Shown: in pieces, positions 50,172 through 62,140 of the stretch | Layout: each line of letters starts with the position of its first letter | Position numbering within the stretch: the first letter of the stretch is position 1 | From: Marchantia polymorpha subsp. ruderalis | Lineage: Eukaryota; Streptophyta; Marchantiopsida; Marchantiales; Marchantiaceae | Reading direction: 5' to 3' | Assembly: GCA_037833965.1 (NCBI GenBank) | Contig: AP031358.1 | Span: 1,496,001-1,560,000 of the forward strand | Length of the DNA: 64,000 bases | Notes under the pieces: model-generated | Databases searched by the model: none | What the model was told of the DNA's origin: nothing | The model's input: the letters and a program-made list of their open reading frames with translations, nothing else | Position numbers and translations under genes: made by a program

Positions 50172-51520
50172 ATCTCGAGCCTGGCTCGCTACCTCCCCTC
50201 CCTCTCTTCCTCCCTCCCTCTCTCTCCTTCTCCCTAAGAACCTAAATTCCGTGAAAGCGGTGATCGATTTTCTATCACAATCTCGCAATCTCTGTCAATA
50301 GAATTGCTTTCCTCCTGTCCTTGTCGATGAGCAAGGCTCCTACTCTTCCTTCTTATCTCATAGTTGAAAAGTTGAGACGGTCTCGGTCTCTTCCTTCTTA
50401 ATTCCGCTAACGATGATCGTCGGGGGTCACTGTCTGTGCGCGGTGCGCAAATGGAATGAGACGAGAGACGATGAGGGAGCTGCTATTTGGGCGAGGCCTG
50501 CAGAATGGCCCGAAACCGAAGTCCGGGAGTCCGAATCATGAATCCAGCGCTTGCTAGCTGTCGGAGCAATCTCTACCGGGTCCATGTGATTCATCTCGGC
50601 CTGGCGAAACTCTCGCCATTGTTCGCGCGCGAGATCGCTGTTGCCGTCGAAACAGTTGCGCGCTCTATCGGATGGGATGTTGCGGTTCGTGCAGCATCAT
50701 GGCCCCGAGCTCCGCCGCTTTCCCTCCTGTTGGCTCAAAAAACTCCGATCAATTTGCCCTCTCAGCATCAGTGCACGCTCTCCGCAGCGATCTTCTCGGT
50801 CCGATGCAGCTCCCCTCTCTCCCCCGCAGCTCAATTCCCCACATTTTGACGATCCCGTCGCACTGTTCGATCCATAGTCAGAAGCTCGGCCCCTCCTCCT
50901 CGTCTCGTCTCCCGACTCTCGACGCGCGAAGCTCGTCCCGCGGTGACTCGCGCCTTCCTGTCACTTTCCTCCCCACGCCGGTTGCAGCCGGTTAGGCGGT
51001 CCGTCCGTCGTTTCGGCTTCCCGCGTACTGTACCGCGTTGTCCAGAGTCCGGTGGCCAGTGTCCAGAGTCCAGAGTCCAGACTTCGTACAGGTCTAGTAA
51101 CAAACTGTCGCCGAAAATGGTCACAAAAGGCCAAGTTCTGGAATCTGGACTGCAACTGTCTTATGTGACCGCACTGATTGTCTGGGGGTCGTTTTGCGGT
51201 CCAAGTTCTCATCCAACTGGACATTTCATGCGGTCTAGGATCCGGACTTAATATTCCGACGGTTTCTCTGGACGGGAGGACCGTAATATGCAGTGACTGT
51301 GATTAGTACCGGTGGGATCAATCGCGTGTTACATGCTCTTCGGAATTTTACTATCTTCAAACCTTAAGAGATTTTTTATAAGTTCTTGTTCAGCTCAAAG
51401 CAGGAGATTCGCATAAACGAGGTGAAGTACCACTCTTCATGAAAGTCATTGTGTTCTCCATGCGTTCATATTAAATCAGGAAGGTCTGGAGAACACATAA
51501 TCAATCTTATGTATATATAA
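50172..51520. other. Upstream of the Ser/Arg-rich gene, no gene recognised
   Basis: It is GC-rich, with a purine-rich stretch on the minus strand just before the ATG, as expected for a 5' UTR. No clear TATA box was seen. A small run of GTCCAGAGTC repeats occurs around 51040-51085. Confidence 0.45.
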
Positions 51521-51612
51521 TCCATTGCTTCCATGATCTTGGGAGCAGCGGCAGCCATGGCCCAAAACGAAGTGAAAAGATATCTAGCTTATAGTTCTAT
51601 TGGACATTCATG
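51521..51612 (+). pseudogene. nad2: Fragment resembling mitochondrial nad2 (NUMT)
   Basis: The translation gives SMILGAAAAMAQ and then NEVKRYLAYSSIGHS, which fits the conserved membrane loop of the NADH dehydrogenase subunit 2 / NuoN family (A-M-x-Q-x-x-x-KR-x-LAYSSIGH). In plants nad2 is a mitochondrial gene, so a lone piece in nuclear sequence points to organelle DNA inserted in the nucleus. The similarity stops after GHS; the expected following Gly-Tyr and the next helix are missing. The plastid homologue ndhB is less likely because of the AMAQ stretch. It is not functional. Confidence 0.6.
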
Positions 51613-54200
51613 TAGCATAAAAATATTCATTCCATTCATGAAGAGAATATTTATAGTCATCCACGACACGTTGAAAAAACTCAATCTCCTTTTTTCTTAC
51701 ATTGAAATATCGACTGCTTTATGAATCTAACTACTCTGTATGATCTCAAACAATTACAATCTTTTGATAGTTCTTTGTCCGCGAGTCCCCAATTATACGT
51801 GGGTGATATCTTTCAAAGTCTTTAGTCCACTACTTTCCTGCCATCCACACCATTCCTGGTATATATGGCAGGAAATTCTTAGCTAAGACGTCTACTCTCC
51901 TGCTTAGAGATCCAGAAGCGAATGTACATTAACATTGAGAGGCAATGCCCAGTTTTTAATCATATTGATGCATCCGAATAATACATAGTGCTTCAACCAT
52001 CATCTGAAAAGTGTAGTTTGCTCTTGTCGTATCTATCAAAACCACACATAAATTGGCTGCTCCCTCCTCGAGTCAACACCTTGAACTATAGCTTGTGAGT
52101 CCACTCCAGAATACTCCCCATCACAATCCAAGTCAGTGCAGTTTATGTTATAGGTTAATGAATCGAGAGCACAGGAGGAGTTGGTGCGACGGGAATCATT
52201 GAATGAGTGAGAGAACAGCTCGTCGTACCTTCTACAGAAAATTAGTCAACCTTCGTTCACTATAATTGCCAATAAACTGTGACTGTAGTCTCCGCTCGTA
52301 TATATGTAGTACTCGAGAATAACACACTGGACAATGGCAGCCGGCACGAAGTGTGGTTAGCACACGACCCTCGTCAACCAAGATCATTTCCTGATCGTCG
52401 ATCTGTTATGAGTCTCAGATCTGTCCGAACACGTAGTTACACTACCACGTAATTCTTGCGAGCACGCCACTCTACTATATAGTACATGCTGTGTGAACCC
52501 CGTGCACGCCCGCCACACAGTGGTGTCCGTCAGATCGCAATCTTACCGGCTTAGGAGGCTCCATAGTAACCTGAATCGTGGAGTGAGCATTCAAGCGCGT
52601 GCCCTGCACTTGGTTGGCGCGGACTCACGAAGTCCGCGACTCTTCCTGCTCCTGCAACGTTAAAGCTTATGCTAAATAGCGATGATTTGGACCATGGAGA
52701 ATGGGCCAAGTGGGACGATAAATAACGATAGGAAGGCCTCCAAGAATAAAACAAAGGGAAACCGGCTAGACCTCGATAACCATTGTACATATGAACAACA
52801 TATTGTTACATTATGGTTGTAGTTTTGTTCTTACGTGTGACCTCGGAAAGCTCATACGGACTAAGGTTGGAATTTACGTATGAACGACAATCTTCTACAT
52901 TATGAAATTATTTTGTTATGGTGTTTGAAGACCTCAAATGGATGTAGCCTTTAGTGTTTTGTAATACACGGTAATACTTTATTTCACATTATGTGATTAT
53001 TGCTTTTACTTTTGATGAATTTCAAGCTGAGTGATTATTCATCACTCTAGATAGTTAGAATTAGAAAATCCAATATATATACATATAACCTTTCATTAGA
53101 CTTATATACATCTATGAATTTAATTGCAAACAATTTTGTTGGTAGAAGTAACTTCAATACAATGTGATAAAGGATTCACTTTTTATAAGTTTTTTGGGAA
53201 TATTACTTTTGCCTTTGTTCTACGAAGATCCTTAGCTAGTTGTATATATAGAAGAGAAATCAAATTATCAATGTTTCTTTCGATACTTTTATATGTTTGT
53301 AGACCTTTTGAATCATATAATTTAGGCATATGGGATTCGCTATGAAAAATTTGATCTCATTGAGGTGCCATCGAGAGACTACCTCATCTTCCTAGAATGA
53401 TTTCATCCATGAACGGCTTGATGGGGATCTTTTCATCCTTTGTGCTATATTACTTGGTGTCTTGTTCATCTGAAAAATGTTAAACTCAACTTTGTGTTTT
53501 AAACTTTGGTTTCATCCACATAGATAATTGGGAGTATTCTCATTCTTTTTGAGAAAGTATCAGTGATAATTGATGTTTTAATACTAAACCGTAAAACCCA
53601 TAGAATATTTCAGTAAACACGTGTTTTATAATTTCATAAGTAACATCCAATTCATTTGATTAATAATCCAATTTTTCTAAAGATATAATTTTTTGGAGTT
53701 ATCAAACTTCTAATATAATTATATACCAAGTAACATGATGATTAAATTAAAAATTTTAACAACCTGGAGGGGGATTTCATTAAGAATATCACAAAGAAAT
53801 TTAAATTTAAATTTGAGTATGGCGTTTAGATCATCTACATAGATAGTTCAAATAGTTGAACAAATTATATATAGATATTCGTGTTTGGAAAAAATCACTT
53901 TACCATTGATATAACTTATTGTTATATGTATATACACATGGATACGACTATGTTAACACTATGCGTACATAATGAATATACCACTAAACACAACATCTAT
54001 TTGAAATAACTAGTGACAGATTGCAGTATTGAATGCATTGCGGGAAATTTTGCCCTAAGTGCACAGATGAGTAAAGTACATGATTTCGATCCAAGTGAAA
54101 TGAAAAGCATATTTCAACAAGGCAGTCCACTGCAATGGGAAAACCAGTATAATGAGATAAATTATATCTTGCACGAAAATTTATTAGACTGAAAAACCTC
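51613..54200. other. No recognised gene
   Basis: From about 52.8 kb it becomes AT-rich. Short frames, for example 53124-53345 plus, lack motifs. Nothing identifiable was seen up to the edge of the Mutator-like element. Confidence 0.5.
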
Positions 54201-54211
54201 CCGTCTATGGT
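54201..54211. repeat. Target site duplication, left copy
   Basis: CCGTCTATGGT occurs here and again at 58141-58151 in the same orientation, exactly flanking the Mutator-like element. The length (9-11 bases) is right for this class. Confidence 0.8.
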
Positions 54212-54367
54212 CGACTCGCTTAGTTGCACAAACTTTTACAAACGGCCGTACTGCCAGGTGTCAGGTATCCCAGTTTCTTTCTCCTCTTTCTTTCTTTCTT
54301 CATCCTCCCTTCGGGCTGCCCCGGATCAGCCGGATTTTATCTTAGTTTTGGGGAGGCGGGGCGCTTT

Positions 54368-54638
54368 GCGGGGAGGGTTGGCGGACCCTACATTCCGGCA
54401 ACCATGTAGAGGCCATCAACCGGATGAAATTCCAACAACCATGTAGAAGAGAGGTCGTCACTGTAGAGGCCGCAACGTTGTATCTAGTGCGTTGCAATGA
54501 TCTACGCCGTAACAATGATCGCAGTCGTGTCGTGGAACGTTGCGGGAACAAAAAACTAAAACTAAACTGCAAGAGGTATGGCTCAGATGGAATCCCTAAT
54601 GTTCAAACTGTAATATTTGTAATCAAACGGTGATAACA
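54368..54638 (+). repeat. MULE inverted arm, left
   Basis: It runs from GCGGGGAGGGTTGGCGGAC to AATCAAACGGTGATAACA and pairs over its whole length with 57621-57891 on the other strand, with about one difference every 10-15 bases. Confidence 0.9.
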
Positions 54639-54827
54639 AATTGAGGCGACGAAATTTTAAGCGGCAAAGATTAGGGTTTTTGAAAATAGAATCACATCAA
54701 TATTCTCCAGCTTGTCGTTTCGACGTCGCTTTTGGGTGCCAGTGTCAGTGCTTTGAGGAGCTCGTGCCAGAGCTCGTGCTTGTACTTTTCTTGTCATTTC
54801 AGGTGCTTTTGCAGGTGTGGTGACAGC

Positions 54828-56352
54828 ATGGAGGCAGGATGGATTGTGCACGACCCACCTTATGATGGCCCTTTCAATTCGTTAATGTTGAATTGGTCAA
54901 ATGGGACGGCCTACATCAAAAGCTCGAGGCTTAACGATTTTATTTCGAGAGAGGGATCTTGTCATAGTGATGCGAAGACAGAATTTGTGACACGTTGCTC
55001 ATACAAGGGTGGAGGTATCAGGCACAATTGGGAATCGTATGCAATGTATCATTGCAAGTATGGTACTCCAGAAAGGGGCAAGAAGAGTATGCTTTCCTCG
55101 AATTTTATTCAAGATCCATCAACAAAAGCAAAATTTGGTCCTGGCAGCAGGGATAGACTAGATCATGATTCGCATCATAAGGGCTGTCAGTGCAGGTTTA
55201 GTGCCATTAAACTGTTGTCTAATGATCACATTCCACCAGGAATCACAAAATTGATATACAAGCATAGAAGACACGTAAATGCTGCAGGTGTAGCTTGTCA
55301 TGGCACAGCGTGTTTGGATAGTGTTGGCTTGCCATCTCAAATGACGCGCAATTTATCCTCTGAATGCAGGTAACGGCATATTTGTTACATTTTCAATGTA
55401 TTTGTTTATCGTTCACAGTCAATCTCCCGTCATATTTGTAATATCTACAATAAGTTTGTTGTTATTACAGTTTGTAAAACTTTGACACTAAGCAAGCACG
55501 TTGTCTAATATTTTCTACGTTCTTATGCCAGGGAGTGGGTTGAATGCGAGTTAAGAAGAGGTTTAACTCCTCCACAAATTCTCATGCGTGCTGCAAAAGC
55601 ACTGTTCTAAAATCATCAGCGCTTAGGCTATGTGCAAGGGACCCCTAGTAGAGATCATTATATCACATCTGCCGATGTGTATAATATCAAATTGGAACTG
55701 GACAAAGAAACTTGGAGAAGGCATGCTAATGATAGAATTAGCACAGAATTATGGATGAAAGCGAATTCATCTCAAGTTGTTTTGTATCAGGCACCAAAAA
55801 GTGATACATTTAAACCATTGAGGCTTGCTGTTACAAGACCCTTGCTCCTAGATTGGTTGCTAAAACATGGAAATGGAGGTTGTGTTGCTATAGATGGAAC
55901 GCATGGCACGCAGGAGTATAAGGTAATATTCTACTTGTCCATTTTGATGTTTTTATCATCAGGCTTCCATGATTATGTATATTCTACTTTACTATTTGCA
56001 ATCTCTGCAAGATATTTGAAAAAAAGACGGTTTGGAGCTTTAACCAGTCCTGTAAGACATTATTGAACGTCTCAATGTGTGTTGTATATGTTGTTTTATA
56101 CACCTTGATCACGTCTAAATTATCAAGACATAAAAATAGCGAATCATTCATTTGTATCAGGTTTAGCTTAGTATCAATGAAGATGAATACTTTGTAGACG
56201 ATTGCTAGCAGCAAACTCATACGTTTATTTCATTTTTTGCAATGCAGTATCCACTGTACACCCTGATGGTGTTTGACGAATATGAACACGGACATCCTTC
56301 TGTTTTTGGATTCCTCGAAAGAGAAGAAACAGAAGATCTGGTGGATTTATAA
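54828..56352 (+). pseudogene. MULE transposase, broken and truncated
   Basis: Exons are 54828-55369, 55532-55922 and 56248-56352, with GT-AG junctions and matching phases (2, then 0). The first exon has a zinc-finger-like pattern: Cys in MYHCKYG, then CQC, then H-x-x-H in YKHRRHVN. This recalls the WRKY-GCM1/FLYWCH fingers at the N-terminus of many MULE transposases. Next comes the start of the Mutator catalytic domain: AIDGTHGTQEYK with the first catalytic Asp, joined across the second intron to YPLYTLMVFDEYEHGHPS and FLEREETED. An in-frame TAA at 55608-55610 cuts the second exon, and another TAA at 56350-56352 follows VDL. The same frame continues as SAAKKMAQ, as an intact gene would, before further stops. 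The second catalytic Asp, the Glu and any SWIM finger are not found, so the enzyme is dead. Confidence 0.8.
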
Positions 56353-57571
56353 TCTGCAGCGAAGAAGATGGCCCAACATTATATCCTATGATATTAGTGT
56401 GCCTATGAGTTTGATGAAACTTATTAAACTGATGTGGAATGGCAGAGCAAGATAGTGAAAACTAGTAGTTTGATGATCTTTGATTTATTGATGAAAAAAA
56501 ATACTTACCTGTAATGTGTTTTATTCTACTAAGAAATGTCACTGCTTGTTGAATTTTTAAATTATTCAGTAAATATTAAACATTTATATATAAAAAAAGT
56601 GTATTTTGGTCACTCTTTCACTCAATAGTGTATTAACAACTGTGCTCATTTTTGTCCTTTATAATATGACAAGTCGACAAAAATGGCCAACTTTATCTGC
56701 TAGACTCGAAAGCTATTGATTCGAGTGGAATGGAACACGCGAGGCGGTTCATCTGTAAAAAATAATTTCAGAAAACTAGACAGACCTAGGAAGCACAGGA
56801 ACAAGAGAAAAAGCATTGCAGTTGTAATATGTGCCACACTGCGAAAGTGTGCAAAAGTAGTGGGAGCATTGGTTGCATAGTGTAGGATAGAGTTATAGAG
56901 TTATAGGCCAACTGTCCTGTATAGAGAGATGTGAAGTCTTCCTTGCCTACGTTCTCTGAGCTCTTCTCTGATGTACAACTTTAGAGTCCCCCGAAGAAGT
57001 CTTTGAGCTCGTCTGTACAGATATGAAACCAAACACTATAAAACTAAACTGCTTATATATATTTATATTTACACAGAAGAAGGATTCAGAAGTACAGCGG
57101 AAAACTTGGATTCACGTAAGGTCGTAAGAGCTTGAGCCTCACAGAAAACCAAATCTCGTATTCCCACTAAAGCAGATCGAGGTCTGGACCTTCAGTCACA
57201 TTGATTCATAATTCATCTCACAAAATGTCATATATTTGCTTCTGTTATCTGACTTTGCTCATTGCAAAATGCTCATTTCTATGCAAGATGGACGATTGAG
57301 CTATCTGAGAGAACAGCCATCTGAGAGCTTATAGGTGCACTAGACGTCGGCATAGGTGACAAAGACAACATTCTGATAGTCACACAAAACTTTAAGTGAA
57401 TCTACTTCGAGATTGGATGTGCCTATCAGAGGTCTCACACTGTAAGTTTCAATGCACATCGAAGAGTTCCAAATCAAATTGTTCTGAACTTTTAGTGTTC
57501 AGATACAGGTATCTGACAGATACAGGTAGAAAAAGGTTCGAGATAGAACTATTTACTGTGTATTCTTCACA

Positions 57572-57612
57572 CGACTCGCTTAGTTGCACAAACTTTTACA
57601 AACGGCCGTACT
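57572..57612 (+). repeat. Internal direct copy of the MULE left tip
   Basis: These 41 bases are identical to 54212-54252, in the same orientation, and stop 8 bases before the right inverted arm. A tip is not expected inside an element. Confidence 0.95.
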
Positions 57613-57620
57613 ATACAATA

Positions 57621-57891
57621 TGTTATCACCGTTTGATTACAAAAATTACAGTTTGAACACTAGGGATTCCATATGAGCTATCCCTCTTGCGATTCAGTTT
57701 TAGTTTTTAGTTCCCGCAACGTTTCAAGACACGACCGCAATCATTGTTACGGCGTAGATCATTGCAACGCAATAGATACAACGTTGCAGCCTCTACAGTG
57801 ACGGCCCCTCTTCTACATGGTTGTTGGAATTTCATCCGGTTGAGTGCATCTACATGGTTGCCGGAATGTATAGTCCGCCGACCCTCCCCGC
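57621..57891 (-). repeat. MULE inverted arm, right
   Basis: It begins TGTTATCACCGTTTGATTAC and ends GTCCGCCGACCCTCCCCGC. It is the inverted partner of 54368-54638 and has the same length. Confidence 0.9.
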
Positions 57892-58140
57892 ATAGTGTTC
57901 TTATAGTCCATCGTTAGATCCGTCTGCCGGAAATCACTTTGATGCTCCACCGGAAAATTGAGTGCCAATGAAAAACCTGCCCGGTTAGCCTGCCCGCACA
58001 TTCTTCCATCTTTGGTCCAAAAGAGGAGAGTCGCAGCGAAAAGAAGAACTTCCGTCACGGATCACTGCAGGATGACACCTGCCTGGGTCTATGAAGGCCC
58101 TATATAGGGGCTATGTATAAGTTTGTGCAGCTAAACCCGT

Positions 58141-58151
58141 CCGTCTATGGT
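58141..58151. repeat. Target site duplication, right copy
   Basis: This is identical to 54201-54211. Confidence 0.8.
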
Positions 58152-58349
58152 TCACAACTTCTGACTCATACATGTGGTATATTGGGATCTCAAGTGTATA
58201 TGGAATTTAACCGGAGAGTTATGGTGTGTCTAGGTCATGAAATTATTCCATCCAATTACTCCATAGTCACATATTCTTTCTAATATTCATAAATATTTCT
58301 CTAGCTTTACAAAAGTGTATTTTATGCTTTTTAATTTCCGTCTTTTTCT

Positions 58350-58374
58350 TATATATATATATATATATATATAT
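58350..58374. repeat. (TA)n microsatellite
   Basis: About twelve TA units, 200 bases past the MULE. Confidence 0.9.
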
Positions 58375-59988
58375 TGCATGTGCTATACGTTCTTTTTAAA
58401 TTTGATTTGAATCATTCAATAATTTTGTTCAAAGAAATTCTTTTACTTGTGATTTGAACATATCTGGATCTCATGTGAGATACTGCATAGTTCAAGATCA
58501 ACAATAAATCACCTTTGGCAACGTCTAGGTCCTTCATCATGAAAGTCAACCTGAAACATATCTATCTTTATCTAGTGTGCATGCATTTTTTCCTAACATT
58601 GCAAAAGGCTTTAGGCTGAGATTGCAGGAATATGCTTATTAGGACTGACATTCATTCAAGGACCTCCACTGCATCAAGTTCTTCATACTTGTATTAGCTA
58701 GCTACGACGATTGAATTCAGTACTTAACATTGGCAATTAAAAAAATACAATTGGTTTGTAACTTCTAAAAGTACAAATTTTCACTGTTCTATTTAGTGCG
58801 TCACAAATTTCTAGTATTCTTTGGTTTATAAGCTATCGGACTATGGATGATTCGAGTATCATGTGTACGATCGAGGAAGTATGGGTTTGGACAAGCGTGA
58901 AGTACACATCAGTGTGTAATAAAAAGGGTCACCCCCTTGCTTAAGGTGGACCGTGGAACGGTCTCTTCAGAATGTGAAAATTATGTTAGACTCCAATCAA
59001 ATCTAGTTCCACAAGATGCACCAGTTACCGGGAGAGGTGATAATTTTACAAATGTAGTCTCCTGCTGACTTGAGTGCTTCGAGTAAAAGGCTGTGGATAT
59101 CAAATGACCCAGAGCTTCATGGCTACATGGATAAATGCTGCAGATAACCTTGAGATGGATGGCGTCATAAAGAAGATAGGAAACTTCCATGCCTGTACAT
59201 GCATGAAGGATGGGAGAAATTGACACAACTTGAAGCATTTTTAGAAGTTTTGACAAGCACTCCCAAAAAATGTTATACCGGAATAAAATAACAGAAATGA
59301 TGTGAGGATCCCGATCAACTCGTACAGAAATGTATCCAAACGGTTAACATGGGGCTAGGCCCAAATAGATTTTTTTTGTCCCAACTTTGTTAATTCTTAA
59401 TATTTCTATTGGGAGGTGACTATAAATTTCTCATGATTTTAAAGACGTTATGGAAAGATATCACTTTCTATATATGATGTGAAGCCGTTCACTAGAGCTG
59501 CCTTGATGCCTTTCAGCATGATCCTATATTGGTGTAGTATTTTGCAATAAAACAAGCGGTTGTATCAGTAGTAAGATCTCTGCCCTTGGAGATGTCATGC
59601 CAATGGCAGTCATCGTATAATCTAAGAGTATAGAAACTCATACAGTATTTGTACCAAATCTTCCAATTCAAACCTCAAATATTATTAGAAAATGTTTTAT
59701 CTTGACGGAGATATTTTCTGTTGTGGAGTACTCTATGAAAAAAGTCATCAGTACCCCAACAAATTTTTGAAATAAGACAAAAAGTGGGACAGGCTTGTTT
59801 TGAAACCCATTACATCTTGATTTTTTATAGACTTTCGAATGTGACGGTCTGTATGTCCATCCAATTGGATTGCATTTGACTTACACAATATGATTCAATG
59901 CCTATACCTTATTTATTTATTCATATTATTATAATTTAACATTAAATTTTTCATTTTGCTACGAACAAGTTGAGACCCCTAATGAGAT

Positions 59989-60177
59989 TTAAAAATCGAA
60001 GACGTGCTTCTTGAGCTTTAATGATTTCTCCGAGGAGGAAGATGTGTTGGTTTGAGGGTCCGAGTCCACCAAATATCTTTTGACCAAGACCTTAGAGAAT
60101 CCATCCAGAGAGACGATCGTGGGCTCCATTCCCACCGAGAAGGCTGATGAGTAAGATGACAGCAAATGAGACGCCAT
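59989..60177 (-). CDS. Possible small ORF
   Basis: A 62-residue ATG-started frame (MASHLLSSYSSAFSVGM...) ends in a Lys-rich tail (KSLKLKKHVFDF). It has no domain. The N-terminus is Ser-rich, as a transit peptide would be, but the rest is short. It could be a real small gene, a last exon or chance. Confidence 0.2.
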   Translation of the reverse strand: MASHLLSSYSSAFSVGMEPTIVSLDGFSKVLVKRYLVDSDPQTNTSSSSEKSLKLKKHVFDF

Positions 60178-61864
60178 GCAACTTCTCGTTGACCACCGTC
60201 TTGATGATTTCGCAGACTGTAATCTCCATTCGGCGGCTTCACGACCATTACAACCTTTTATAACAAACAGGAACTTTTAATAAGAGTCATACACTTGACC
60301 TGGAGTCGCATCCCCGAGCTCATATAAACATGCACGATGGAGTGGCATCACCGTTATTGTTGAGCTAGTTTTAACCTTTGAGCTTGACTTGTTTTACACG
60401 TTGTGGTTCCAGATTTTACTATTTTCCAGCAAGTGGAGAGTTCAGTCAAGGTTTTCATGTACATGGATATGAAGAGATAGTTGGCTTCTGTGTTAGTCTA
60501 AAATTGGAGTACGAAGGAAAGTAACCAAAAAGTATGCGATGATCCCTCCAAGTGGAACATTGTACGAAAGCAAGTTGTCAAGAGGGTGCTAGTTACTATA
60601 CTAGCGTAGCCAAATAGCAACACATTGAGTGATAATCACATTGCATCTAAGATGTATATTCAAATGGTACACAAATATCATGTTCATGAAAGATTTTTCA
60701 CAAACTGAATTTTTTCCATAGGGATCTCATATGTTACTCTTTCCAATAGAGGATTTAAATAAGAAAGCTAAATAATAATATTTTTTGTTAAGAAGCTATG
60801 TTAAAAAAACTGTAATAAATAATAATTCATGTAATATATGGTAATTGATTAATGCACACCAACATGTCAAATCGATACCAATGATGTTAAATGAAATAAA
60901 AAATGGAAGAAAGATAAATAAAACTGAAAAAGTGGACCCATATACTTTGAAAATCTAATTATCACATATCCAATGATAGCTCATATAAGACTATGGATAA
61001 TTATGCTCATTAAAAATCGTGTCAAAACTTACTTTGCGTGACAACTATGTGTGGGTAAGTAACGTGATTCTTTGAAAATCGTTTGCTCAGAGAAATCAAC
61101 TTCAAGAACATATCACTACTTCTCACATCAAGAGGTCAACTACTCATAAGAACATATGATGTATTTGAAGTACTATCCTAGTTTTCACATGAGAAAAATG
61201 ATAATAGAAATACCAAGTTGGAAACTCGTACGGGTTGAAAGAATAATTGGTACATATAAAAAATGTATTGAAAAGATGCATGGTCAAACCAAGATCCATG
61301 AATCATTGCAATATCATGTCTACGACCTAGTTGTACAAAAATGACCTAGTACTCTACAAATAAGTGTGAAAGTTATTGCAACTATTGTTCCATACGATGG
61401 AGTATACTAATCCAGTCGACAGTCAAAGAAGTGAAAGACTTATTTACCTGTATCTCGATTTAACAATTGAAAGACATAGTATAAATGCAATTACAAATCT
61501 CAACTTGTATATATCGTTCACAATAAATCACTAGATTGAGAATCAATCTAAAGAATCATTCTTTCAGTACTCAAATCTGATTTTTGAACATCCACTCAAC
61601 TTCACCCAATACTACCAAATCAATTTAATTCACATGTGAATATGAGTTAGTTGCATGAGTACCTATTTCCTGTTCGGTCCAGATCTCCTCATCCCTTGGT
61701 CCACTCTACCCCAGAAGAAATAAAAATAAAAAGTAGCTGTCAAGTTACTGAAATGATAGATGACGTGGCTTTGGCTTCCTCTGTGCAAATGGAGGTGCCA
61801 GTTCGCGCTGAGCAAAGATTTCGAGGTCCCGGGCTTTAGGACTTGAAATCGACATTTTCATTAA

Positions 61865-62140
61865 TTAGCCTTTTGCAGGGGCGGACATTCGGGTCGATCT
61901 GAGCATCCTGCGCCAGAAGAACCTTCCATTCTCTTCGCACGACGAGGCTTCGCTCCGACCTCGAATCGCCGCCCGCTCGAGCATTTTGTTGGCCCCAGGA
62001 ATCGAGAACGAGGACATTGGATCGGACTGGATAAGATTCGATCCGCTCAATGTCGACGGATCGCTTTCACGTGAGACATTGTGGCGCTCGTCGAGTGTGC
62101 AAGCCCTACGGAGCAGCTGCTGCTGCTGTTGTTTGGCCAT
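61865..62140 (-). CDS. Possible ORF with Gln run
   Basis: A 91-residue frame from the ATG at 62140 begins MAKQQQQQLLRR and lies in a GC-rich stretch unlike the AT-rich sequence downstream. The Gln run comes from a (CAG)n repeat. No domain is recognised, and the frame is also open upstream without a better start. Confidence 0.25.
   Translation of the reverse strand: MAKQQQQQLLRRACTLDERHNVSRESDPSTLSGSNLIQSDPMSSFSIPGANKMLERAAIRGRSEASSCEENGRFFWRRMLRSTRMSAPAKG

Larger units (their letters stand above)
54212..58140. mobile_element. Mutator-like DNA transposon (MULE), 3.9 kb
   Basis: It is bounded by an 11-base target duplication. The outer tips are inverted copies: the left tip has TTAGTTGCACAAACTT, and the right tip read on the minus strand has TTTAGCTGCACAAACTT. 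Long internal arms at 54368-54638 and 57621-57891, each 271 bases, are inverted copies of each other with scattered differences. The outer 100-250 bases between tip and arm are more diverged. The interior carries a plus-strand transposase pseudogene with a Mutator-type catalytic start. Target duplication length, long inverted ends and transposase type all agree on the class. Confidence 0.88.
58152..61864. other. No recognised gene
   Basis: It is mostly AT-rich, with a (TA)n run at 58350-58374. Two short minus-strand frames look slightly better than noise (58981-59256 and 59989-60177), but neither has a domain. From 60.6 to 61.6 kb there are only short frames. Confidence 0.5.

Noticed and set aside
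49014..50301. Long plus-strand frames (269 and 374 codons) opposite the Ser/Arg-rich gene
   Set aside because: They mirror the GC-rich codons of the minus-strand gene. The minus strand shows ordered protein repeats and a good ATG, and the plus frames show no structure.
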